Assembly (NCBI GenBank): GCA_964563535.1
Contig: CAZLXP010000024.1
Location: 1-30,168 of the forward strand
DNA length: 30,168 bases
Direction of reading: 5' to 3'
From: WVWN01 sp964563535
GTDB lineage: Bacteria; RBG-13-66-14; B26-G2; WVWN01
Numbering within the stretch: position 1 is the first letter of the stretch; every line of letters starts with the position of its first letter. The notes beneath the pieces are model-generated. The model saw only the letters and a program-made list of their open reading frames with translations, did no database searches and was not told the DNA's origin. The translations under genes and the position numbers were made by a program. This document shows, piece by piece, positions 1 to 7,098 of this stretch.

Positions 1-576
1 GCCGTGACCATGGGCCACTTCACCGACGGCCAATACTACGCCCAGATCGACGCGCTGTTGGAGGAGAACCCGGAGGAAAAGCTGTTCACCTTCGCTTGCA
101 ACTGGTGTTCGTACGCCGGCGCCGATAACGCCGGCGTGTCGCGGCTGCAGTATCCGGCGACGCCGCGCCTCGTCCGGACGATGTGTTCCGCCCGGGTGGC
201 GGAGGACTTCGTCCTGTACGCGTTCATGCGAGGGGCGCCCGTCGTGCTGGTCTCGGGCTGCCACTTCGCCGACTGCCACTACATCGACGCCAACCGCCAG
301 ACGGTAAAGCGCGTCTATCGGCTCTGGGACAAGCTCGAGAAGCTGGGCATCCGGCCCGAGCGCCTCCAGCTCGAGTGGATAAGCGCCGCCGAGGGCCAGA
401 AGTTCGCGCGCGTCATGCGCGAGGTCGAGGAAATGCGCCGAGGGGTTACGGCCGAAGAGATCGCCCACGCCAAGAAGGTCCTGGCCGAGGAGTGGGAGAA
501 GAAACTCGCGCGCGAGGCCAAACGCAAAAAGAAAGCCGAAGCGGATGAGTCAAGAGACGAAGTTCAAGTGTCTTAG
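1..576 (+). CDS. mvhD: HdrA-MvhD fusion, C-terminal part (5' end outside window)
   Basis: Hydrogenase/heterodisulfide-reductase iron-sulfur subunit of the MvhD/FrhD family, which carries electrons between a donor module and HdrA in the cytoplasm. The Cys motifs CNWCSYAGAD, CSAR and GCHFADCHY are the family signature. The frame is open to the first base. The roughly 20 residues before the MvhD domain (VTMGHFTDGQYYAQIDALL) align with the last residues of the complete HdrA at 25350-28583 (VDIAGVTHEQLLDAITAL). This suggests the window begins near the end of an HdrA-MvhD fusion, a known arrangement. GTG at 4 or ATG at 10 could instead start a stand-alone MvhD, but the HdrA-like tail argues against it. 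The C-terminal 45 residues are a charged Lys/Glu/Arg-rich extension. The zinc-ribbon gene and hdrC follow with overlaps. MvhD domain certain, fusion likely. Confidence 0.85.
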   Translation, partial: AVTMGHFTDGQYYAQIDALLEENPEEKLFTFACNWCSYAGADNAGVSRLQYPATPRLVRTMCSARVAEDFVLYAFMRGAPVVLVSGCHFADCHYIDANRQTVKRVYRLWDKLEKLGIRPERLQLEWISAAEGQKFARVMREVEEMRRGVTAEEIAHAKKVLAEEWEKKLAREAKRKKKAEADESRDEVQVS

Positions 577-703
577 GTGCGGCCACGAGTACGTCGAGAA
601 GTACGCTCCCGACGACGACGTGGAGCGGGCGTGCCCCAAGTGCCGCTCCAACAGCGTACGGCCCGAGAAGCCCAAGAAAGCCGATGCCGCCGAAGAAGAA
701 TAA
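545..703 (+). CDS. Small zinc-ribbon protein embedded in the hdr operon
   Basis: A 52-residue reading frame starting at ATG 545 and ending TAA 701-703. It carries CLRC at residues 9-12 and CPKC at 30-33, a CxxC-x17-CxxC zinc-ribbon spacing, followed by a Lys/Glu tail. Its first 32 nt overlap the end of the upstream mvhD gene and its last 20 nt overlap the start of hdrC, so the three genes are probably translationally coupled. The overlaps and the intact metal motif make a chance frame unlikely. Function is unknown: it could be a small structural or regulatory subunit, a cluster-assembly helper or a rubredoxin-like metal site. I do not recognise a named family. Confidence 0.72.
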   Translation: MSQETKFKCLRCGHEYVEKYAPDDDVERACPKCRSNSVRPEKPKKADAAEEE

Positions 704-1190
704 AAAGAAGACCGGGGACGGCCCGACGGTCGTGATCGACTTTGAGTTCAAGAAGTTGGTCGAGAGGGTCGTGGACGGCACGCTGGTCAACTACTGCTAC
801 CAGTGCGGGGCGTGCGTCGGCGACTGCCCCAGCGCGCGCTACGTCGAGGGCTTCAACCCGCGCGAGATAATGCTCAAGGTCCTCTACGGCTTCCGCGACG
901 AGCTCGTGGGGCCGGCCTCGCCCGCCTGGCAGTGCACCAACTGCTACAACTGCTACGAGCGGTGCCCGCAGAACGTCAAGCCCGTCGAGATCATAATCGC
1001 CGTCAAGAACCTCATGGCGCAGCAGGGCATTTACCCGGAAAAGGCGCAGGTGGGGGACCTCGTGAACATGGTGCTCGAGACCGGCCGAACCGCTCCCGTG
1101 ACGGCGATGACCAAGAAGCTTCGCGAGGAGCTGGGGCTGCCGCCGCTCGAGGCGGTCGATACGACCGAGCTTAAAAAGATTTTGGAGTAA
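684..1190 (+). CDS. hdrC: Heterodisulfide reductase subunit C (HdrC-like)
   Basis: Electron-transfer subunit of a soluble Hdr complex, passing electrons from HdrA through two [4Fe-4S] clusters to HdrB. The 168-residue protein has CYQCGACVGDCP (Cys 38, 41, 44, 48) and CTNCYNCYERCP (Cys 84, 87, 90, 94), the paired ferredoxin motifs of HdrC, followed by the usual helical C-terminus. Length is normal for bacterial HdrC. The start at ATG 684 lies inside the end of the zinc-ribbon gene; the first 15 residues are lysine-rich and a slightly later start is possible. hdrB follows after 20 nt. No HdrA is complete on this side, but its tail appears to be fused upstream. Confidence 0.92.
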   Translation: MPPKKNKKKTGDGPTVVIDFEFKKLVERVVDGTLVNYCYQCGACVGDCPSARYVEGFNPREIMLKVLYGFRDELVGPASPAWQCTNCYNCYERCPQNVKPVEIIIAVKNLMAQQGIYPEKAQVGDLVNMVLETGRTAPVTAMTKKLREELGLPPLEAVDTTELKKILE

Positions 1191-1210
1191 ATTAATCGGA
1201 AAGACTATTC

Positions 1211-2110
1211 TTGGCCGACGAAAACCATAAAAGGTTTGCCTTCTTCCCCGGGTGCCTAATCCCGGTGCGGTATCCGCAGATGGAGGCCGCCATCCGCAAG
1301 ACGCTGCCCAGGCTGGGCGTCGAGATCGTCGACCTTCCCGGTTTCACCTGCTGCCCGGACCCCATTTATTTCAAGTCGTACGACAAGACGGCCTGGCTCA
1401 CCGTCGCCGCGCGCAACCTGGCCGTCGCCGAGCAGGCCGGCCTGAACGTCTTCACCATCTGCTCGGGCTGCACCGCGACGCTCTCCGAGACCTACCAGCA
1501 ATTGAATACCAACAAGAACCTGAGGGACGAAATCAACAAACGGCTCGCGCGCGTCGGCAAAGAATACCGAGGCACGTCGACCATCCGGCACGTCGCGACG
1601 CTTGTCCGGGACGAGGTCGGCGTGGAGGCCGTGGCGGCGTCGGTGGTGCGGCCGCTCGAGGGTTTGAAGGTCGCCATCCACTACGGCTGCCATTTGCTCA
1701 AGCCGTCGCACATCATGAAGGTGGACGACCCCGACGACCCCCGCATCCTGGACGACCTGGTCGCGGCGCTGGGCGCGACGCCCGTGCGGCACGACGAGTG
1801 GATCCTCTGTTGCGGCAAGGCGTGCCAGGACGAGGAGGCGCCGGCCGCTATGATGTACGACCTTCTGAAGTCGGTGGCCGCGGTCGAGGCCGACGTGCTG
1901 GGGGTGGTGTGCCCGTCGTGTTTTAACGAGTTCGACCTGGGGCAGGTGCGGCTCGCGCGCCGGTTCGACGACGAGAGCTTGAAGACGCCCGCGGTATACT
2001 ACTTCCAACTCCTAGGGCTGGCCCAGGGCCTGACGCTCGAGGACGTGGGGCTGCACCGCCACAAGGTCCGGGCGCCGGCGCTCGAGAAGTACGCCGCGGC
2101 CGCGGCGTGA
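1211..2110 (+). CDS. hdrB: Heterodisulfide reductase subunit B (HdrB-like)
   Basis: Disulfide-reducing catalytic subunit of Hdr-type complexes. It holds two CCG (cysteine-rich) domains that in methanogen HdrB bind noncubane [4Fe-4S] clusters. Both are complete: Cys15, Cys47-Cys48, Cys84 and Cys87 (spacings 31 and 35), then Cys160, Cys200-Cys201, Cys234 and Cys237. So this copy looks catalytically competent rather than degenerate. I take TTG 1211 as the start: it follows a GGAAAG ribosome-binding site by about 8 nt and sits just before the conserved FFPGC motif. No in-frame ATG precedes that motif. The gene ends the plus-strand operon and is followed by a terminator. The natural disulfide is unknown; a bacterium would not be expected to use CoM-S-S-CoB. 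Confidence 0.92.
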   Translation: MADENHKRFAFFPGCLIPVRYPQMEAAIRKTLPRLGVEIVDLPGFTCCPDPIYFKSYDKTAWLTVAARNLAVAEQAGLNVFTICSGCTATLSETYQQLNTNKNLRDEINKRLARVGKEYRGTSTIRHVATLVRDEVGVEAVAASVVRPLEGLKVAIHYGCHLLKPSHIMKVDDPDDPRILDDLVAALGATPVRHDEWILCCGKACQDEEAPAAMMYDLLKSVAAVEADVLGVVCPSCFNEFDLGQVRLARRFDDESLKTPAVYYFQLLGLAQGLTLEDVGLHRHKVRAPALEKYAAAAA

Positions 2111-2130
2111 TGGCCCCGCCGCCTTATAAA

Positions 2131-2157
2131 AGAAGCCGCCCGGGGGCGGCTTTTATT
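2131..2157. terminator. Bidirectional intrinsic terminator between convergent operons
   Basis: The 8-bp stem AAGCCGCC / GGCGGCTT (2133-2140 with 2145-2152, loop CGGG) is followed by TTTTATT on the plus strand. On the minus strand the same hairpin is followed by CTTTTATA. It lies 22 nt after hdrB and 20 nt after the stop of the convergent nucleotidyltransferase gene, so it can serve both. Confidence 0.82.
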
Positions 2158-2171
2158 GTCTTAAACGGGGG

Positions 2172-5114
2172 CTAGGCGACCTTCGCGAGGACCGATTTTA
2201 TTTCGGCCGCGACTTTGGCCGTCGTCCGCTCAAAAGCCTCCCTTACTTGCCGGCCCCTTTCGCCCGGCGCGTCGCCGTCGAAACCCAGGACCTCGCCCAC
2301 GACGTCGGCGTGTTCGAATTCGAGGTTGTCGTCCAGACAGACCGTAAGGCGGTAGACGTCGCGCAAATTTTTGAGGAAGCACATCGAGTTATACAGCGAC
2401 CGGAGCTCGAGGCCGGCCTGGGGGTATACGCGGCCGATGCCTTCCAGGATGTGAGAGGTGAGCGGGTCCCGAATCCCGAACCGCGCTTTGCAGATCAAGA
2501 TCGCCATAACTATGTCGCGCAGGCCGCCGACGCACTCTTTGACGTTGTTGGGAAGGAAGACGTCGCCCACCGCCTGCTGCCGCGACGCCATCTCCGCCCT
2601 CATGTCGCCGATGTACTCGTCGGCGCGGTCGAAGACGAACGGCTTGATAATGCGTTCGTAGGTATCATCCTCGAAGGTGGAGGTGCCGACGACGAGCCGC
2701 GATTCCAAAAGTTGCGACTTCTCGATGAAATCGGTCTCGCTTCCCCGGCGCAGAAATTCCTCCAACTGGCTCACCGGGATTACGTAACTGCCGAAGTGTT
2801 CCAGCAGGCGGTAATGGGGCATCATGCCGCGCTTGCATATTTCGGCGCTCATGGCCGAGATTACCGCGCCGCCCAACTCCTGCAGTTTTTCGTCTTCGGA
2901 GTCCATCAATACTATCAGGTCGTAGTCGTCGTTGAAGGCCCACTCCCGGGCGTGGCCCCCCGCGGCGTAAATCGCCATGACGTCGAAGGACGTCACCCAG
3001 CGCCCATATTCTTCCGCCAGCTCCTCGCGGCACGCGTCGAAGAGGAAGTTCAAGTAGTCGTCCGAGAACTCCGTGTACCGGGCGTTGGTCTCTTCGATCG
3101 TCGCGCCGTTTAAGGTCATGAGGCCGATGCGCAATAACTCGAGGTCGTAGTAATCGCCCAGCAGTTCCTTCTTGACGGCGGGGGAAGTGACGATGGCGGC
3201 CTCGGCCGATATCCCCTGCGATTTATCGGCCAGCCGCTCCATGTCGTCGAGCAAGTAAAGGCAATCCGGATATTTCTTCAAGATGACTTGGAGGTAGCGG
3301 CGCAAGTACGCCGAGCCGTAGTACCGCAACCGGCACAGGCCGCGCAGCGCCGCCGCAGCCGGCTTGAGCGGCGGCGCGGTTACCTCGCCCGCCGTGAGCT
3401 CCATGAAGCGCTTGGCCGTGTCATAGTCGACCTCCGCGAGGTAGCGGTTGAGCAGGACCGGCTGCTTCGCGAACAGGTGCGCGGCCTCGCGCGCCGGGTT
3501 GTAGAAAGTCTCGAACTCCCGCAGGAAGGCGGTGCCCAGCGTGCCGAACAGTTCGCGCGCGTCCACCTCGTCGCGGTTTTCGCCGAGTAATACCAAAAGC
3601 TTCATGAAGAGCTCGGCGTTTCGTTTGACCAGTCCTACCAGCTCGTTGACGCGGCGTTCGCGCCGGGCGGGCGGGAGGGAGTTGAAATCGCCGACCAGCG
3701 CGCGGAGGAGTTTTTTATCGGAGGCGACGAGGAGTTCGAATACGTCGTCCCAGAAAGCCGCTTTTACCAGGAAGCGTATTAATTCCAACGTCCGATTTAA
3801 CAGCTCACCCCGCCGCCGCGGCGCCGACGACGCCAAATCCAGAAAAACCGAGTGGTTCCGTAAATATTCCTCGACCTCTTTGGCCAAGTCGTTGGCTACG
3901 GCCCGGACCTTATCCACCGAATCGTAGTAGTGGACCAGCAGCGTTTCCTCGGGGCCTGCGGCGCCCCGGCGGCGGTACCCCATGGTGGCGGCGACGCGCG
4001 CCAGGTTCTCGGCCATCACCGGCGTATCCAATATGATCGCCTCGTCCTGAACGACGAGAAGTTGGTAGAGGTAACGGAGGATTTCGAAGAATATTAAGGC
4101 CGCCTCCAGCACGTCGTTCTTTTCGGCGTTCCAGGGCTCGATGTCGGTGAGGCGCTTCAGGTTGTGCCAGACGTTGGGCTCGCGGAGGCCGTGGATGGCG
4201 CGTTTGATGTGGACCAAGCTTTTTATGACGCGGAGGGCGTCGTCTTTGGGGACGATGCGGTCGTTCTCGAAGTCGCGGTCCGCGAGGGAGACGGCGTCGC
4301 CCAGCGCGCCGCGGACGAAACCCTCGTGGTAGATTTTGTCCGCCGCGCTGTCGGCGTAGTAGCGTTCGGTTATCTCCCGCTGCAGCCGGTCGAAAAGGGC
4401 GCGGTCGCCGTAGAGGGGCTCGGCGTTTAATAATTCCGAGATGACTATATAATCCCCCGGGTGCGTCTCGGCGTATTGCCGGTATTCCTCGAGCGAAGTG
4501 GCGAAGCTCTCGGGGGAGACGTTTTCGGAAAGGTAGAAGTGGAAGCGGGTAGCGTACCGCAACATCACCGAGCTGAGGCGGCTGAGGACCGAGTTGAGGG
4601 CATTCCGGTTTTCCTCGTCGGCGACCACGACCGCGATGTCGACGTCGTCCTGGTCGGTGAGGGTGCCCACGCCGCAAATTACGAACGGCGGCGGCTCCTC
4701 CGGTCCGATGAGGTTATCCAGCACTTTGCGCATGAAGGTCACGACCAGCTGCGAATAGCTGGAACCGATGTTCGTCAAGAATCTGCGGTAGACGTCTTCG
4801 CGGCTCGCGCCCGGGACGACGCCCGCCCGCAGCGCCTCGATCGCTTGGATGTTCATGCGGAGGTACTGGAGGCCGTAATAACACCCGAGGTAGCGGATGC
4901 GCTCCCGGCCTTCCGGCGCCAAGTGGGCGACGATGTCCATCTCGCGCTCGAGGTTCCAGGCCGGCTGCCACAGGTGAACCTCGTCGCGCAGGCCGGCTTG
5001 CTCGAGCCTGGTCGTGAGCTCGTCCACGGCGGCGGCGATCTGCTGCAAGTATTTCGACGTGTAGTTGCTGAACTCGCCCGCCAGTTCGTTCAATCGGTCG
5101 AAGCGCCGCGCCAT
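2172..5114 (-). CDS. Tandem nucleotidyltransferase-domain protein, GlnE/GlnD-like
   Basis: A 980-residue protein with two nucleotidyltransferase (NT) modules separated by a long helical region, the layout of GlnE (glutamine synthetase adenylyltransferase/removase). The first NT motif is weak: GVGT at 148-151 and DVD at 157-159. The second has GGHAREW (719-725) and DDYD (729-732). A VKECVGGLRD segment at 858-867 resembles the IKExPGGLRD region of GlnD (PII uridylyltransferase) and the equivalent in GlnE. No HD or ACT domain is apparent, so it is not a standard GlnD. Its job is probably nucleotidylation of a nitrogen-regulatory target, but the target is not shown. It follows the oxidoreductase gamma gene by 2 nt, one transcription unit, next to 2-oxoglutarate-forming enzymes. 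A signalling NT family other than GlnE/GlnD is possible. Confidence 0.65.
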   Translation of the reverse strand: MARRFDRLNELAGEFSNYTSKYLQQIAAAVDELTTRLEQAGLRDEVHLWQPAWNLEREMDIVAHLAPEGRERIRYLGCYYGLQYLRMNIQAIEALRAGVVPGASREDVYRRFLTNIGSSYSQLVVTFMRKVLDNLIGPEEPPPFVICGVGTLTDQDDVDIAVVVADEENRNALNSVLSRLSSVMLRYATRFHFYLSENVSPESFATSLEEYRQYAETHPGDYIVISELLNAEPLYGDRALFDRLQREITERYYADSAADKIYHEGFVRGALGDAVSLADRDFENDRIVPKDDALRVIKSLVHIKRAIHGLREPNVWHNLKRLTDIEPWNAEKNDVLEAALIFFEILRYLYQLLVVQDEAIILDTPVMAENLARVAATMGYRRRGAAGPEETLLVHYYDSVDKVRAVANDLAKEVEEYLRNHSVFLDLASSAPRRRGELLNRTLELIRFLVKAAFWDDVFELLVASDKKLLRALVGDFNSLPPARRERRVNELVGLVKRNAELFMKLLVLLGENRDEVDARELFGTLGTAFLREFETFYNPAREAAHLFAKQPVLLNRYLAEVDYDTAKRFMELTAGEVTAPPLKPAAAALRGLCRLRYYGSAYLRRYLQVILKKYPDCLYLLDDMERLADKSQGISAEAAIVTSPAVKKELLGDYYDLELLRIGLMTLNGATIEETNARYTEFSDDYLNFLFDACREELAEEYGRWVTSFDVMAIYAAGGHAREWAFNDDYDLIVLMDSEDEKLQELGGAVISAMSAEICKRGMMPHYRLLEHFGSYVIPVSQLEEFLRRGSETDFIEKSQLLESRLVVGTSTFEDDTYERIIKPFVFDRADEYIGDMRAEMASRQQAVGDVFLPNNVKECVGGLRDIVMAILICKARFGIRDPLTSHILEGIGRVYPQAGLELRSLYNSMCFLKNLRDVYRLTVCLDDNLEFEHADVVGEVLGFDGDAPGERGRQVREAFERTTAKVAAEIKSVLAKVA

Positions 5115-5116
5115 AC

Positions 5117-5659
5117 TCAGAGCATCTCTTTCATTTTCTTGAAGCCGTATTCGAAGGCGGCGCGGTGTATCTCCTCGGTCCCGGGGGGGACGCGGGCCAA
5201 CAGCGCGTCCTCCACCGCGCGCCGGTTGTGGGCCGGCGACAACGCGGTGACCGAGCCCAGCACGACGAAACTCGCGAGCCGTACGTCGCCGAGCTCGCGC
5301 GCGCCCGCTACGAAGGGCAGTTCGTAGACGCGGAAGGGCCCTTCGGGCGAACGCCGCACCGAGTCGCGGTCCACGAGCAAGTAGCCTTGTTTGTTTACGT
5401 CGGCGGCGTAGCGGTCCGCCGCTTCTTGGGTGAGGGCGACGAGCAGATCTACTTCTTGCGCTTTAGGCCGGTAGATCTCCTGGTCGCTGACGACGAGGTC
5501 CGTCCTTACCGCGGCGCCCCGGGCTTCGGGGCCGTACGTGATGTGTTGTATTACGTTTTTGTCTTCGTAAACCGCGAGCGCCTCGGCCAGAATTTTGGAG
5601 GCCAGGTGGAGGTCTATTTCGGCGCCGCCGCTCAACCTTATTTGGTAGTAAAAAGCCAT
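5117..5659 (-). CDS. 2-oxoacid:ferredoxin oxidoreductase, gamma subunit (KorC/PorG-like)
   Basis: Gamma subunit of a thiamine-diphosphate 2-oxoacid:ferredoxin oxidoreductase, which interconverts a 2-oxoacid plus CoA with acyl-CoA, CO2 and reduced ferredoxin. The 180-residue protein shows the family motif YGPEARGAAV at 42-51 and VVSDQEIYRP near 56-65. The usual glycine-rich GxGGQG stretch reads LSGGAEID. ATG 5659 is preceded by the strong Shine-Dalgarno GGAGGAAG; a longer frame upstream lacks family similarity. The alpha and beta subunits, and any ferredoxin delta subunit, are not in this window. Position next to icd and aconitase suggests a 2-oxoglutarate type, but a pyruvate or other 2-oxoacid type cannot be excluded. 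Confidence 0.82.
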   Translation of the reverse strand: MAFYYQIRLSGGAEIDLHLASKILAEALAVYEDKNVIQHITYGPEARGAAVRTDLVVSDQEIYRPKAQEVDLLVALTQEAADRYAADVNKQGYLLVDRDSVRRSPEGPFRVYELPFVAGARELGDVRLASFVVLGSVTALSPAHNRRAVEDALLARVPPGTEEIHRAAFEYGFKKMKEML

Positions 5660-5731
5660 ACTTCCTCCTCGCCGGCCCCCCCCGGTTCGCGAATGCGGTA
5701 GGAATGAGCAGGCGGCGTCCCCCCCGGTCGC

Positions 5732-5758
5732 CGTATAAAGGGCGGCCCCGTTTATCAA
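5732..5758 (-). promoter_or_regulatory. Candidate promoter for the oxidoreductase gamma/nucleotidyltransferase unit
   Basis: On the minus strand TTGATA (5753-5758) is followed after 15 nt by TATACG (5732-5737), a partial sigma-70-like match, 73 nt upstream of the start. The upstream terminator makes an independent promoter necessary somewhere in 5660-5797, but this exact site is weak. Confidence 0.3.
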
Positions 5759-5796
5759 GCCACGCGTAATTTTAACAAAGGGCGAACGTCGCGGGC

Positions 5797-5826
5797 AATA
5801 AAAAAAGCCGCGGCCGTACCGCGGCT
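5797..5826 (-). terminator. Intrinsic terminator after icd
   Basis: On the minus strand the perfect 8-bp stem AGCCGCGG / CCGCGGCT (5819-5826 with 5806-5813, 5-nt loop) is followed directly by TTTTTTATT. It lies 17 nt after the icd stop and closes the citrate-synthase-to-icd gene series. Confidence 0.9.
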
Positions 5827-5842
5827 CGCACGTGTCGGTTCG

Positions 5843-7090
5843 TTAGCTTAGGTTCTCTATAATGCGCGCGGCGTATTCGCTGGTCTTCACCTCGCGCGCG
5901 CCTTCCAATTGGCGGGCCAGGTCGTACGTCACGACTTTTTCTTGTACCGTCTTGGCCATGGCGTCGACGACGGCGTCCGCCGCTTCCTGCCACCCCAGAT
6001 ATTCCAACATCATGACGCCGGAGAGGATCAGCGAGGACGGGTTCACCTTGTCCTGGCCCGCGTATTTAGGGGCGGTGCCGTGGGTGGCTTCGAACAGCGC
6101 CACGAAATCGCCCATGTTGGCGCCCGGCGCCATTCCCAGGCCGCCGACCTGGGCCGCGGCGGCGTCGGACAGGTAGTCGCCGTTGAGGTTGGGCGTCACG
6201 AGGATGCTGTACTCGTCCGGCCGGAGCAGGATCTGCTGGAACATGGCGTCGGCGATGCGGTCCTTGACCACTATTTTCCCCGCCGGGACCCGGCCGCCGT
6301 ATTTCTCCCCCACCTCGGCCTCGGTGACGGTCGCGTCGCCGAACTCCTCGCGGGCGAGCTCGTAGCCCCAATCCTTGAACGCGCCCTCGGTGAATTTCAT
6401 GATGTTGCCCTTGTGGACGAAGGTGATGCTGGGCAGCTTCCGGTCGCGGGCGTAGCGGAGGGCCTTGCGGGCGATGTTCTTGGTTCCGGTTGCGCTGATG
6501 GGTTTGATGCCGACGCCGGAGTCGAGCCGGATATCGCGGCCCATTTTGGTATTCAAAAAATTCAGCACCTCCGCGGCCTCCGGCGTGCCCTCGCGCCACT
6601 CGATGCCGGCGTACACGTCCTCCGTGTTTTCGCGGAATATGACGACGTCCAATTTTTCGGGGTGTTTGACCGGGCTCGGCACGCCCGGTATCCACCGCAC
6701 GGGCCGCACGCACGCGTACAGGTTGAGCTTCTGCCGCATGGTCACGTTAAGGCTGCGGTAGCCGCCGCCGATCGGCGTCGTCAGCGGCCCTTTGATGGCG
6801 ACGACGAATTCCGGGATGGCCTGAAGCGTGTCGCCGGGCATGACGACGCCCTGGCCGTAGACGCGCTGGGCTTTGTCGCCCGCGAAGATCTCCATCCACA
6901 CTATTTTGCGGTCGCGGCCGTATTTTTTTTGCACCGCCCCGTCCAGGACGCGTCGCGCCGCCGCCCAGATGTCCGGGCCGATGCCGTCCCCCTCGATGAA
7001 CGTAATTATGGGGTCATCCGGCACACGCAGACGGTCGCCCGCGATTTCGATCTTCGTGCCTTCCTGGGGTATTTTGACCTTTTCGAACAT
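5843..7090 (-). CDS. icd: NADP-dependent isocitrate dehydrogenase
   Basis: Oxidatively decarboxylates isocitrate to 2-oxoglutarate, or runs in reverse. The 415-residue length matches E. coli Icd. Substrate-binding SLNVTMRQKLNLYACVRPVR and the metal-site segment FRENTEDVYAGIEW are present. The cofactor loop HGTAPKYAGQDKVNP has the Lys-Tyr pair typical of NADP-specific enzymes. ATG 7090 is chosen because it follows AGGAG at a normal distance; an in-frame start 8 codons earlier would overlap the aconitase stop and lacks a better site. It lies 8 nt after aconitase, in the same transcription unit. Confidence 0.96.
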   Translation of the reverse strand: MFEKVKIPQEGTKIEIAGDRLRVPDDPIITFIEGDGIGPDIWAAARRVLDGAVQKKYGRDRKIVWMEIFAGDKAQRVYGQGVVMPGDTLQAIPEFVVAIKGPLTTPIGGGYRSLNVTMRQKLNLYACVRPVRWIPGVPSPVKHPEKLDVVIFRENTEDVYAGIEWREGTPEAAEVLNFLNTKMGRDIRLDSGVGIKPISATGTKNIARKALRYARDRKLPSITFVHKGNIMKFTEGAFKDWGYELAREEFGDATVTEAEVGEKYGGRVPAGKIVVKDRIADAMFQQILLRPDEYSILVTPNLNGDYLSDAAAAQVGGLGMAPGANMGDFVALFEATHGTAPKYAGQDKVNPSSLILSGVMMLEYLGWQEAADAVVDAMAKTVQEKVVTYDLARQLEGAREVKTSEYAARIIENLS

Positions 7091-7098
7091 CGCATCTC

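Noticed and set aside
5660..5758. N-terminal extension of the oxidoreductase gamma subunit
   Set aside because: The extra 33 residues have no family similarity, and a strong ribosome-binding site precedes ATG 5659.
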